Assembly: GCA_030077755.1 (NCBI GenBank)
Contig: JAQJZZ010000017.1
Coordinates: 1,364,001-1,428,000, forward strand
Direction: 5' to 3'
Length of the DNA: 64,000 nucleotides
From: Filosporella fistucella
Taxonomy: Eukaryota; Ascomycota; Leotiomycetes; Helotiales
In this document: positions 21,069-33,373 of the stretch, in pieces
Layout: the number at the start of each line of letters is the position of its first letter
How positions within the stretch are numbered: the first letter of the stretch is position 1
The notes under the pieces: model-generated
Seen by the model: only the letters and a program-made list of their open reading frames with translations
The model's database searches: none
Told to the model about the DNA's origin: nothing
Made by a program: the position numbers and the translations under genes

Positions 21069-24000
21069 ATGGGACAAGGCTTCTCCCTCACCACGCTCTC
21101 TGCGGGCTCTGCAGGTATCGATGTGGCAGAGCTCTCAGACCTGGTGTACGAAAAGTCGATGGGAAATGCACGGTTCATGAAGAGTATCCGCGCAAGACAT
21201 CAAGATGGAGTTGTGCTTGTCAAGGTCATTGTGAAGCCGTATTCCATGAAGTTGGAGAAATACAAACGGCGCATCGTTCGTAAGTGCAGAGGACTTCTTC
21301 TTACTCTTCCAAGATAAATATTGACTTCTTATCATAGAAGAGAGAAAAGTATTAGCAGATGTTCCGAATGCACTTGCGTATCAACGTATCGTCGAGACGG
21401 AGACAAACGGATTTCTGGTTAGGCAATACCTCTACAGCTCCCTCTATGATCGCATGAGTACGCGCCCATTTCTGGAAGATATCGAGAAGAAATGGCTGGC
21501 TTTCCAGCTGTTGTGTGGGATAAGGGATTGTCATGCGCGAGATATATTTCATGGGGATATCAAGACGGAGAATACATTGGTCACATCCTGGAACTGGCTA
21601 TACCTGTCGGATTTCTCCTCGTCGTTCAAGCCAACCACTTTACCAGAAGATAATCCTGCCGATTTCTCGTATTTTTTTGACACGGCTGGTCGACGAACCT
21701 GCTACCTTGCTCCCGAACGATTTCTCGCAGCTGGAGAGACGCCTGATCCGAAGGCACAGATAACTTGGGCGATGGATGTATTCAGTGCAGGCTGTGTCAT
21801 AGCAGAGCTCTTTCTCGAAGCTCCCATATTTAACTTGAGCCAACTATACAAATACCGACGCGGAGAGTACGATCCTGTTGTGACACACCTGCACCGAATA
21901 GCAGACAAAGATGTGCGGGAAATGATTGCTCATATGGTCCAGCTAAATCCCGAATCTAGATACTCGGCTGAGGAGTATCTTGATTTCTGGAGGAAGAAGG
22001 TCTTCCCAGATTACTTTTACAGCTTTCTGCAACAATATATGGGCTTAATTACGGATCCATCATCTGGAAGGACGCCAATTTCGGGAGCGTCAGCAAACCT
22101 TGGAGAAGCTGACGAACGGATTGACCGAATATACTACGATTTCGACAAGATCTCGTATTTCCTTGGATATGAGAATGAGAAGCGTTTGTTGAAGAAGCCA
22201 TCGTATACTGCGTCGGGATTGGAACTGTTTCCGGTCCATCTTAATATACCCAATAATGAGCATCAGGCGTCTGTACTTGGGCGGAGGCCGACCGATGATG
22301 GCACTCTAATATTTCTTGCCCTGGTAGTATCTTCGATTCGGAATACAGCACGAGCAACGGCTAAAATCCGGGCTTGTGATATTCTACTAGCTTTCTCTGA
22401 GAGACTCACAGATGAGGCAAAGCTTGATCGAGTGTTACCATACTTGGTTCCTTTGCTGAACGACAAAGCCGATATCGTGAAGGTCGCGGCGATCCGAACT
22501 TTGACTCAACTTATGGCTCTTGTCACGGTTGTTTCTCCTGTAAACGCTCATGTCTTTCCGGAATATATCTTGCCCCGCATGCAAGCATTTCTCCCAGGAG
22601 CACCTTCGGATCCTGTACCTCTGGTCAGAGCAACATATGCAGCATGTCTCGGAAGTCTTGCAACTTCTGCATCCCGATTCCTTGATATGGTTGCTACACT
22701 CAGAGCGGATGGTTCCTTACCTACCGCGGATCCTGAAACGGAAGATGGTACTACTCCTGACGCTGCTCTCCAGGGATTATTTGATAACTCCCGAGCGGAG
22801 TTGATTGAGATATTTGAGGGCCACACCAAGGCGCTAATCACAGATACGGATTCCTCTGTGAAGCGGGCTTTCCTCGGCTCAGTACCAGAATTATGTATGT
22901 TCTTTGGGACAGCTGATTCGAATGATATCATTCTAAGTCATCTGAATACCTATCTCAACGACCGCAATTGGATGCTCAAATGTGCTTTCTTTGAGACCAT
23001 TGTTGGAGTTGCTACCTTCCTTGGCGGTACGAGCTTGGAGGAGTTTATACTGCCGTTGATGGTGCAAGCTCTAACTGATCCTGAGGAGTTCGTAGTTAGA
23101 AGTGTCCTTCATTCCCTCGGTAGCATGGCTCAACTTGGGCTATTCCAACGGTCGAAAGTATGGGAACTTGTTGATGTAGTTGCTCGCTTTACGATGCATC
23201 CTAACATCTGGATACGAGAAGCCACTGCAATGTTTCTGTCGTGTGCTACTCTGTTCCTATCGACCGCGGATATTCAATGCATAGTTCAGCCCTTGGTTCG
23301 ACCATATTTGAAAACACCAATCAAAGACTTTTCAGAACTTGCTCTACTCGACAACTTGAAGAAGCCTCTGTCTCGACCTGTTCTAGATCTTTCAGTGACG
23401 TGGGCAACCAAGGTTGATAGAGGTATCTTTTGGAAACCTGTACACCAATTAAGAACGTTTTCTTTCGACTCCAATACTCTCATAATACCAACAATTTCTG
23501 GAAGAGATCTAGGGCATCATGCTCTTCAGAAAGTGCCTAAGAATGAAGAGGATGAGCAATGGCTATCGAAGCTTCGAAATATGGGTCTGTCTCAGGACGA
23601 TGACTTCAAATTACTTTGCCTGAGAGAGTACATCTGGCGACTTGCTCTGTCAAAGGCACGAGAACCTTCACATCATCCATCTTATCTCAACAATGTCATC
23701 AATTTACGCAGCATCGGCATTACTCCACAAACTGTTATGTTTGACGATCAGCCAATGTTGGATGAACCACCTCGACGGATGACTAGTGGCTCGGATGCCA
23801 GTGACAAAGCGTCCCATACTATCGCAGATGCATTACTTGACGCTTCAATGTCGATCGATGATTCAATAGCTAGGAGACGACGATCAGCTTACAACACTCA
23901 CAAAGCTCGACTCAATACCACAGCCGGGTTGAATGGGCTTGAGAACTCTTCGACCTCGCCATCATCTGCAATGCCATCGTCACCTCAAGATATCAGCTCC

Positions 24001-25815
24001 CCACCAACGGAGCCGGAAAGTCGTCGGAGATCATCGCTTCGTGTTCCTGCAAATCCGAAGGGTAGTGATGATGAAGGCTCAATACCGGAAACAGGATCAA
24101 GTGCGAACTCTAGGGATACACACCGTGGAATCCGCCACAAAGTTAGTGCTATCAACCTAATGAACCGAAAGGACGCTACAAAAACATCTGCTGAGACGGC
24201 TACAACTTCAACGAATGCATTTGGTAAGGTTGAAGGTCCATTCTCCCACCAGACACCAGAGCCATCAGCGTTGGCCTTTGCGAAGGAGCAAGAAAACACG
24301 AATCAAGACCAAATTCGTTTCAGAGGTGCTCATACATACATGGGCAATGACCCTAGCATATTGAAAATGCTGGATGCAATGTATGTCGACAACTACCCGA
24401 ATGACATTGCGGAGTTTGGTCCTATGATTGCTCCATCAAGCCGACGAAAGACCATCAACAAAAGTGCTACTCAGGCAGGAGACAAGCCTTGGAAGCCAGA
24501 GGGTGGACTTGTTGCAACATTTGCTGAACACACCGGCCCTATCCATCACATTGCAGTTGCTCCTGATCATATGTTCTTTCTCACGGGTGGAGACGATGGA
24601 TGTGTCAAGGTTTGGGATACTGGAAGGCTCGAACGCAATATTGCACATCGGTCCAGGCAGACTCATAAGCATTCAAATGATGCTCGGATTACAGCTTTAT
24701 GTTTTGTTGAGCATACGCACGCATTCATCAGTTGTGGGAGTGATGGCAGTATCAATGTTGTCCGGGTAGAATGCATTTCAAGTGGTGGGTCGGTGAGGTA
24801 CGGCAAATTACGAGTGTTGCGAGAGTATCAGCTGCCTAAAGGAGAAATCGCAATTTGGTCAGATCATTACAAGATCGAGACGAACTCCACACTGTTGGTT
24901 GCCACAAATCGATCACGAGTCCTTGCCATTGATCTTAGGACCATGAATATACTTTATGCTCTTGACAATCCGGTTCACCATGGAACCCCGACATGCTTCG
25001 TGGTGGATAGAAAGCGCCATTGGTTGTTGTTGGGTACGTCTCATGGAGTCCTGGACTTGTGGGATTTGCGTTTCAAAGTCCGTCTAAAGGCATGGGGAGT
25101 TCCTGGAGCTACCACCATCTTCCGCATGTGTTTACATCCTACCAAAGGTCGTGGTAGGTGGGTATGTGTTGCAGGAGGTAGTGGGCAGGGCGAGGTGACT
25201 GTATGGGACGTCGAAAAGACGCAATGTAGAGAGGTATACCGGGCAGGTGGTGGTCGAGATGGTCCTAAGGGTTATGATCCATGGCCAGTCGATGAAGACC
25301 GGCCTGAAGGGATGCTTGGAAGGTTTGCAACCGCATTGGAACCAAGCGGTTCAAGTAGCTCGGACAGAGGGGTACGAGCTATGATTGCAGGGACTGATAC
25401 TCACGATGATAATCGTGAGACAAAATACGGATTTATCATAACTGGGGGGTCCGACAAGAAGATACGATTCTGGGACGTCACGCGAATTGAGAACTCTATG
25501 GTTGTCAGCGGTCTTGATGTCGAGGAACTAAAGCCCACTTTCACAACTGTACATCCAACAGCCGCATTAACGCTGAATGCTGAGCGAATTCCAAGACCAA
25601 ATCCAACAGCTCCAAATGCCGGAGCTGGGTCACGAAGCACGACCTCGAGCAAAGCATCAAGTGGAAGACCAGCCCGATCTACAGTTATATCTCTACAACA
25701 GCAGCAGCTACTCAAATCACATCTAGATTCAATTCTTGATATTGCTTTATTAGAATCACCCTATGGAATGATGGTGTCGGTGGATCGGTCGGGCGTTATA
25801 TTTGTTTTTCAGTAG
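21069..25815 (+). CDS. VPS15: Vps15, regulatory pseudokinase subunit of class III PI3-kinase (1,562 aa)
   Basis: Membrane-anchoring and regulatory subunit of the Vps34 complexes that make PI3P for vacuolar sorting and autophagy. Exons 21069-21279 and 21338-25815. The N-terminus MGQGFS offers Gly2 for myristoylation. The kinase-like domain covers about residues 25-310, with HGDIKTEN at 142-149. DFS (162-164) stands in place of DFG, as is normal for Vps15, so catalysis is doubtful. A HEAT-repeat region follows (about 380-720), then a disordered Ser/Thr-rich linker with basic patches (about 830-1010). A WD40 propeller runs from about 1125 to the end, ending in VSVDRSGVIFVFQ. Length and domain order match the family. 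Confidence 0.96.
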
Positions 25816-26373
25816 AGATGGATAGGTGGCATCTGCAAGGCGTTCGGTGAGAGGGATATCATATATAGGCGCTTGGGTACAATGAGAGTCCCGAAGACTT
25901 GAGCGCTATAGTATTGGAAAATAAAGTAATTGTGACAATATTTTCATCTTTCATCTGATTAAACGTGAGAATTGGCGACCACTTCAAGTATTTTCTTGTA
26001 AGCCAAGAATAGTCGCATACAACCAAGATTGAGAAAGAACATTGAGAACAAGTCCGTCTAGCCAGAGTTTTAATTCATGTAGTTACTTATATAGGTAGGC
26101 TTTTGCATGAAATTCGCAAACATAGGTATCTTCACCTCGTGTCTAAGTGCCGAATTAGTGCTAGCGCGCCCGCACCAATATTTTTCAATCTGGTGGAGGG
26201 GAAGCACCGCAGCATCTTCAGCCTTGTCAACACCAGCGCATTTACAGCACCAGTTTCCACCCAACGCGGCATCAGTAACCATCCTTTCCCCTCCTCTACT
26301 ATCCTCAACTACTCCACCCAATTCACACACACACACTCCACAACATATCTCGAACAATAGGTAACCCGCCAAA
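25816..26373. other. Spacer between VPS15 and LEA1
   Basis: This holds the VPS15 3' flank and the LEA1 promoter. The last 150 bases before LEA1 are pyrimidine-rich on the + strand with CACACACACAC-like sequence near 26325. No gene was seen. Confidence 0.5.
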
Positions 26374-27558
26374 ATGAGGCTCACAGCAGACCTCATCCAA
26401 TCCTCCCTGTCCTACCTAAACCCGCTCAAGGAGCGCGAGCTTGATCTCCGAGGTGCGTACTTTTGCTGAAAGGAACTGATACTACACTTTGAGGCGAGCT
26501 GAGTTGATATTCGTTGTTTTTTCAATGGTGCAGGACATAAGATTCCCGCTATTGAGAACTTGGGTGTTGCTGGGGTGAGTTTTTGTGATTTCCTTTCTCT
26601 CTCTCTTTTGGATCTGGGATGGGTGGTGAAGGTGTAACATGTGGTTGTCCTCCAGGTGACGGGATTGAGATTGGAATTGGATCGGAATTGTGAAGGGAAT
26701 AGGATATAGAGATTTGAAGAGCTATACTGACTGAAGTTACCAGCCCCACGACGCCATTGATCTGACCGACAATGATATCCAGCTTCTGGGCAACTTCCCG
26801 CTCTCTCCCCGTCTACACACCCTCCTCCTAGCACGCAATCGTATCGCAAGCATACAGCCCTCCCTCGCGAACTCGATACCGAATCTTACGACGCTGGTGT
26901 TGACATCAAATAACTTTGCTGAGTTGGCGGATCTGGATACCCTAGCTGCGTTTACGAGATTGACGCATTTATCCTTGATGGAGAATCCAGTTACGAGGAA
27001 AGAGGTATGTAATGTTGTGTTTATTTCAAGCCATCGTTATTTGGGCTGGACATTTAGGTCGATATTGGCTTGATTCTGCAGTGATATTGGGGTTGATATT
27101 TCATACTTGATTAAATTTTGGATTGAGTGGAAAAGAAGGCTAATGTAAAACAGCATTACCGATACTGGGTCCTATGGAGATGTCCATCCGTGCGATTCCT
27201 CGATTACAGAAAAGTAAAGCTCGTGGAGCGGGAGAAAGCAAAGGAGCTATTTGGTAGCACCGCCGAACCCTCTGCTCTTGCATCTAAGGTTCGCATCTCC
27301 TCTCCCAAATCGCTTCACATACTAATCATTCAGATCATGGGCGTCAAATCGAAAACCTTCGACGTCCCATCCGCGAACGGTGTAGCAGCCGCTTCATCGT
27401 CTAAGAATTACCGCGTCAAGCTCACAGACAAGGAACGTAAGAAAGTCGAGGAGATGATTAGGAATGCCAAGAGCTTGCAGGATATCATTCGCTTGGAGAA
27501 AGAATTAAATGAGGGACGGGTACCGGCTGGTGCACAGGATGATCCTATGGAAGAGTAG
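26374..27558 (+). CDS. LEA1: U2 snRNP component A' (Lea1), 246 aa
   Basis: Spliceosomal leucine-rich-repeat protein that pairs with U2B'' on stem-loop IV of U2 snRNA. Five exons: 26374-26452, 26534-26574, 26744-27004, 27154-27288 and 27334-27558 (247 codons with stop). The N-terminus MRLTADLIQSS is nearly diagnostic. Leucine-rich repeats run from ELDLRGHKIPAIENLG through LTTLVLTSNNFAELADL, and the LRR cap HYRYWVLWRCPSVRFLDY follows. The C-terminus carries conserved LTDKERKKVEEMIRNAKS. The last intron is only 45 bases, in frame without a stop. It has an unusual GTTCGC donor but a good ACTAATC branch site. If retained it would add 15 residues. Confidence 0.93.
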
Positions 27559-27858
27559 GAGATCTGAGCGAAAAGCGAGCTAGGTGGTAATTTGACTGCG
27601 GCATATTTGGCGTTAAGGACGGTCAAACAATATTATGAAAAGTTTTCGGCGTTATGATATTGCTGATTTGTGTCCGTTGGTTGAATAGATGGTGATAGAG
27701 TTGCTTGTCAATAGAAGATTCACACCATAAGCAATGTTCTTGGATTGCAGTCTAAAAGATAATTATTCTTTTCCATACTCGTAACTCCGTGCTCGACCTT
27801 CAGCTGAGGATTAGGAATACAGCAATGCTCATCATGCCATCAAAAGCAAAAGGATAAA
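27559..27858. other. Convergent spacer, LEA1 / Dpb3-like
   Basis: This 300-base region holds the two 3' flanks facing each other. Nothing else was recognised. Confidence 0.5.
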
Positions 27859-28583
27859 TCAACGCATCTCCACATCCCCTCCCTCTGGCCCATTCATACT
27901 CGCCGCTGCCGCAGCATTCCTACCTCTGATCTCCATCTCCAGCTGCGCATTCGGATCCTCGTCATCCCCGTCAAGGAGACTCCCATCCAGCACACTCAAC
28001 CCATTCAACCCATTCGTCTTCTTCCCATCCAACGTCGTCTGACCCGACTCAATCGCCCCCTCACCATTCGCAGCTCCAGCCGCGCTCTTCTTGGATTTTA
28101 TCTCTTTGTACGGAACAGTACGCGGGATAACATCGACTAGGAACTCGAGGTTGTCGATACGAGATACTGCGTTTGCTGGATTGTTAGATTTACTGATAGG
28201 GGGAAGGGGAGGGGAGACATACCGAGATCTTTGTATTGGATGTTTCGGCGTGGTTTACGTTCTGATTTTACGACGTTGTGGCCTTGTTCGGCGAGATACT
28301 GGACGAATAGTTCCTAGGTTTCGTTAGGGACGATGGATTAAATGAGGGAGAATAGTTTGGGGGAAATACAGTGGCTAGGGTTATGACGAAGGAAGCGGAG
28401 CTGGAACAGGCGTTGATGTCTTGGTCGATTTGAATCATCTTTTTTATTCTGGATACTATGGAGTGTTAAAGTTTGTTGGGATGGATTGATGAATTGGGGA
28501 GAGTGGGAGTACTTACGTGGGAGTTGTGTTGTGCCTGTTACTTCTCTCCTAGCTGGGATAGCGCCGCCATTGTAGGGAGGCAT
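27859..28583 (-). CDS. DPB3: Histone-fold protein, Dpb3/CHRAC-type DNA polymerase epsilon subunit C (186 aa)
   Basis: Small nuclear protein with a CBF/NF-Y-like histone fold, expected to pair with a Dpb4-type partner in DNA polymerase epsilon and/or an ISWI chromatin complex. Exons 28517-28583, 28370-28455, 28223-28313 and 27859-28175 (187 codons with stop). The fold spans about residues 22-103: LSRIKKMIQID, then ASFVITLATELFVQYLAEQG, then RNIQYKDLANAVSRID. The segment FLVDVIPRTVPYKEIK is typical of the class. The C-terminal 80 residues are low-complexity, with Asn-Gly-Leu repeats and an acidic patch. Other histone-fold regulators (NC2-alpha, Dls1) are the main alternatives. Confidence 0.82.
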
Positions 28584-29506
28584 CTTGTGAAATAGAAGAG
28601 AGAATCTGAAATCTAGAGAAAGTGTTTCGTGGTTCGTGAGATCTGTAGTTTGTGGTATTAGCATGTAGCTCTTACAATGACATTCTAGAGACATGGAATT
28701 TATAAGGATTTTAGGATGGGTTGAAGTGGCCGTTTAAATTGATTATATCACTTGACATGTGCTGGGCAACTGATCAGACCAGTAGAGGCTCTATTCACAT
28801 ACCCAAACGGGATGGAACTCTTCAATAGTAGACGCCAGATTATGGAAACAGAGGAATAGAATAGAGCAGAGCAACTTGATTCCAGCTTCAAAACCAGTTT
28901 CACAGGATTCGAAATAAGTCCATAGTCTCATGATAAGCCTGAAAGTATTGAAAAAGCGATTCTCCCAAGCGGGTTATGTCCAGTCCCTGCCACTAGCAGG
29001 AAAGCCTATGAATCGTAAAGAGCATAAAACACTGATACAATTTCTAAAAACACGTACCAGTCAAACGAGACCGATGTTAAGAGCTCAAGGGTGAGATTTT
29101 GCTTGGGTTGCGTAGGTAAGAAGATCCCATCGCGTTCGAGACGCGGAAGGGCAACTTCGCTTGGCGATTCTCCACGTGACTGTTTTATTTTCCCCCTTTA
29201 CCACGCTCCACCTACACTCTGGACTATGAAACGTCACTCCAATGATATTAGCCTCTAAATTACATACGATGCTAATCGCACCACTTGTTGTTGTCAAAGC
29301 AGGGCAGTCAGCCACACCCGACCAATATCTCAGCCCTGCTGGCTGTTGGTTGTTGGAGAAGGATGAGGCTATGCTATGCACTGGAGGGGCGCGCTAGGCT
29401 GCAGAAGCCTTATATGAAGGAAGCCGCCGTGCCTCATTTTCTTTATATGAGGATCGATTGACTCAATCATTCATTTCACACAAGACATTTGATTGTATAT
29501 GATAAA
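28584..29506. other. Divergent intergenic region
   Basis: This lies between the Dpb3-like gene and the small helical gene, transcribed apart. An open frame at 29085-29381 on the minus strand shows no homology or splice logic. No repeat or RNA gene is supported. Confidence 0.45.
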
Positions 29507-29920
29507 ATGTCGTCTTTCAAAGGTCCCGACTCGTCTGCTCTCATAGCGCGGGCGTGGAAGGTAAAGTTTATAACATTTCTGGCCATGCATTAGTTAGCTA
29601 ACACAATTCAGAATTATAGAGTTCTCTCAAAGGCTTCCAAAGAACTCAGGCCATTATGTAGTGGAATACTATCCATGATGGGATCTCTGCAACTGATCGA
29701 GGAAATTGCAGAAGAGACCCAGTTATCATCCGATGAAGAAAGTACCCTTGGGGAGCTCAAGGGCGAGTTCTCCAAATCACTTATCTCTCTTGAGTCAAGT
29801 TTGATGAGATTGCGACTTCGCCGGACGGATGTCCAGGCTGTGGCCGCAATATCGAGCAAGATAGGGGATATAAATAATAAATTGGACTCTTTTCTTGAGA
29901 CTTTGCGAAGGTATGGATAA
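29507..29920 (+). CDS. Small helical protein of unknown function (120 aa)
   Basis: Exons 29507-29560 and 29612-29920 give 121 codons with stop. The protein is almost entirely predicted alpha-helix: Leu-rich heptad-like spacing around LQLIEEIAEETQLSS, then SKSLISLESSLMRLRLRRTD, then a last helix ending SFLETLRRYG. No Cys, no transmembrane segment, no domain I can name. It lies 195 bases upstream of the C2-domain gene on the same strand. The N-terminal exon (MSSFKGPDSSALIARAWK) joins in phase across a normal GT-CAG intron, which supports the model. It could instead be an N-terminal piece of the neighbouring gene, but an in-frame stop and a good ATG downstream argue against that. Confidence 0.6.
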
Positions 29921-30115
29921 GTGCTTCATGATTGTTTCCGATTTGGACTCTTTAACCCTCCAATCAACTCCTGGGCATCTATCTTGAGTCATCTGATTCT
30001 TTGGACAAAATATTGCACGATCCTCATTCTATCTTTCTCGTGGGGCTGCTTTTTCTTCCCTTTCCCCTTATTTTTTCCATATTTATACATACTATATTAT
30101 ACACTCAACTAACAC

Positions 30116-32180
30116 ATGTCTAGTCACTCGAAAGATAGAGTTAGATTTTCGCTTGAACAACTCCGAGAGGCTGATGAGGCCAACTTTGAAGACTCCATCG
30201 CTACTGACTGGGCGGTATTGGAAGGGGAGCTTCAGATCCTTGGCTTGTCAAAGGAACTGATCGTTGAAGAATTCTTTTTCATCGATGATTGGCTCAAGGG
30301 AGATTCCACTGTTGAGAGCCAGGACACCGAAGTAGAACACACACGAAATAAGTCCGATGAGCTGGACGAGTCTCTACCTGGGTATACCCCCGGGTCTCAG
30401 CGTGGCACTATTGCAGAGAAAGTGCAGGCACTAGAGCAAACAACAAGAGACTTGACAATGAGTGTTCCACTTGAGCTGGCTGGCTCATCATCAAAGATTG
30501 AACCGCCACCTTACACCTTCGAAGGAGGTGACGATCTTCTTGATGAGGACTTACAAGTATTCATTCGTCAGGCTATCGAAAACGAAGCCAGCCGTCGCTT
30601 TATTGAACGAGAAAAGAATCCTGACATAGAACCAACTCCTATATCCGTAAGTTTCAATTATCGAATGTTTCCATTATGAGCAATGCTGCCCTTTCTGAAA
30701 CCTATGCCATCTCTGATACAATTCTTGCTTACTCGTCCACAGTGGCTTTCAAAACCCCTGCGGGAACAATACAAAGACCTAGAGACAGTTATTCCCATGC
30801 TTGATATGAATAGCTTCTCTACGATGGCATACGAGACTGCCCCTGCTTGCGTAGGAGAAATCGATAGGCTCCGGCAGATCATCCAGGTCTCCTACGAACA
30901 CAAAAAGACGGACTGGAATAGCGGAGTTATTCACAATGCCAGCGAAGCACTGAAACTTCTCTCAATTGCAATTTCGAAGTTCGTTCTCTTACAGAATCAG
31001 CATTCTACCTCGGACCTCTTTAGCGATTTGGACACCCTTGACTTTGAATTCAGCACTGCTGCTCCTTTTGACGATACTTTACAATTTCCCAGCAAACAGT
31101 TTGAGCTAGCTCAAAAGACGTATTATCGACTTTTAACATACATTATGGGTCTCCTTGCAGTATACTCATTCATTTTCCAGGGGCGGACATATTTGACTCG
31201 GTCGCGAGAGGAGCTGGGAATCTTGTGGAAGGAGAAGAAAATGGATGCTCGAATTGCCTGGGTAGAAAAGCAGCTGGCTGCGTGGGATGAGATCGAGAGA
31301 GCGGTCCAATTCTGCAGAGACTGGCACAACCTCCGTCCGACACTGAGGCACCAGGCTGCCATGGCTTTAGCAGATTGGAATAGTGCCGAAGCAATTTTAT
31401 CGGGTGCTGAAGGGCAAGACGAGATGAACATCACAATCGTTAGAGCTTCCGGCCTACCTAAATCATCATTCCGCAGTCCGTCAACATATGCGAGACTTGT
31501 CTTTTATGAGAAAACCAAGTCGGGTCAGTCGATGAGGTCTTCAGACCTCAAAACACCTATTTGTTCTTCAACTATCAATCCTGTCTGGAACAACACATTT
31601 TTGGTGACGCTGAAGAAGGGTGCAAAGATGGTAGATATTGAGATCATTGACCGTCTAGCAGGTATGGACAGCGAACTTTGCCGCGCAAGAATTCTGTTTT
31701 CCTTCGTGCCAGGTGTAGAAGCAAATTTCGCGGACAGAAGTTTGATGTACGGCTTTGATGGTAAGCAGCAAACACTCTGAATACTAGCCTTACTGACAAT
31801 TAACAGAAGAGGTTGAATTGCCACTCAAAAATGTGCAAGGCAAAGGAAAGGAAAAAGATGCGCCTACCGTGAGGGTAGCATTGAAGTGGAAGGGCCGATT
31901 AGCCCGGCTCGAAGAGGCAGGACTTCCTGCTTCTCCGCCTGGAAAGATGTTCAAAGCAGACATTACTGGAATACCTTTCACACCCGAGGAAAGAGAGGTG
32001 ATCAAAGCAAAGAAGGCAGCAAAGGTAGCAAAGAGGAAAGCAGAACTTGAAGCCTCTTCTGGGGAAGGTGGTGCAACTTCGCCCACTGCTAGTGGAATGA
32101 GCGGAACTGAAAGAGCGCGGCAAGCGAATGAGGTCGCAAATGGACTCTTGAACGTTGCTTCAGCTTTTGCAAATAGCTAG
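30116..32180 (+). CDS. C2-domain protein of unknown function (640 aa)
   Basis: Three exons: 30116-30646, 30743-31760 and 31807-32180 (641 codons with stop). The N-terminal 180 residues are acidic and probably flexible, with a Pro/Tyr patch. A long helical region spans about 180-400. A C2 domain lies at about 403-500, recognised from MNITIVRASGLP, then TYARLVFYE, and INPVWNNTFLVTL, the usual NPVWNE-like strand. The calcium loops lack the normal Asp ligands (loop 1 is PKSSFRSPSTY), so calcium-independent binding is likely. The C-terminal 120 residues are Lys/Ala-rich. A role in membrane or protein docking is plausible; no specific function can be assigned. Confidence 0.8.
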
Positions 32181-33373
32181 GTTGATCGATTTAGTATTGG
32201 GTCTTCAGGTACTTATTGTTTCTTATTCTTGGTCATCGTTGCCACATATAGATACCCTTACACACAGAAAAACACATCCGGTATTTCACTTATTCGTTCA
32301 TGCCCGTTGCCACCAGAAACTCGCTTTTCAAAACCACACTACCTACTCAGTATTCCTAGAGTATTCTGCCACCAATTATCAATTTCTCAATGACAAGCAT
32401 GCAAACCATCAATTTTGAATCGGAATATACAATAACAATAGCAGATCTACCTTTGGATCGCTGGAATAAGACTTTGAAAGCTTCGTTGTGAAGTTATAGA
32501 CAGTTTCCGTAAAATGGAGACAAATCATATGATATTTGGCATGAGATACGCCAGAGAATTTGCAATATGCAACAAAAGTTACGTACTTATAGACTGAGAG
32601 TAAGGTGCCTGGTGAATTTCCCTGGAACAGGAGCAGAGAGTCGGACACGGGTATACAGCCCTTTGTAACAAAACTGGAACTCATCTGAGTACTTTTCCTG
32701 TTATCCTGATGAACTTTGCGATCGGATATTTGATGTAACTCAGAAGCTCCATCAGATACACACCTAAGATGGCAATGCCATAAACTTAGAACATCTTGCC
32801 AGAAAGTCCGAGGTTCATTTGTCCACGAAACCAAAAGCTAGATATAATTTGTATAAATTGCTGAATCGACATACTATGAAAGAGCTCAAACACTAATTGG
32901 ATTCCTCACTTATCAAGCTAATCTTGAAAGAAAATATGGAAAGGAAAGAGATTCCGAGGATGAAATGCCGAGAACAGTAGAACCTTATAAAGAGAAGATA
33001 TCAAGGATAAGGGCGAAGCCCACTCAAATATTTAATCCCTAAAGCAAGCTCACACATACAAAAGCAAAGATAAAAACAGCTGGTAAGTTTTGCCAGAAAA
33101 TAAGGGAATTAAATGCAATAATGGAAAATCAAGTCTTCGAGTGTTATGATCATTTCGCATATATAAGCTTTTGAATTCTGGACAAGATATGCCAAGTCTT
33201 GAACTCCAGCGAGCAGTTCCAGGTTCCAACCCCTATTCGCTTCAACATCCGGCACTAGCGGCCGCTCCACCGCGTTGAATCCGTGATGATGTTAGAGTGT
33301 GGCTTCGAGTCTACCAACCTCTTGGGTAAATTTGGATAGATGTACTGGAAATGAGTCTATCGCAAATGAGGCC
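32181..33373. other. 1.2-kb AT-rich spacer, nothing recognised
   Basis: This holds the C2 gene 3' flank and the CLC promoter. The open frame at 32409-32834 (minus) has no domain or coding character that I can support. A lone NotI-like GCGGCCGC sits at 33258-33265. Confidence 0.45.

Noticed and set aside
29085..29381. Minus-strand frame of 98 codons
   Set aside because: No recognisable homology, no splice signals; likely chance in an intergenic region.
32409..32834. Minus-strand frame of 141 codons
   Set aside because: Composition is not coding-like and no family resemblance was seen.
33250..33270. Vector-like sequence around a NotI site
   Set aside because: GCGGCCGC is present with some likeness to a cloning polylinker, but flanking bases do not match and the surroundings are ordinary genomic DNA.
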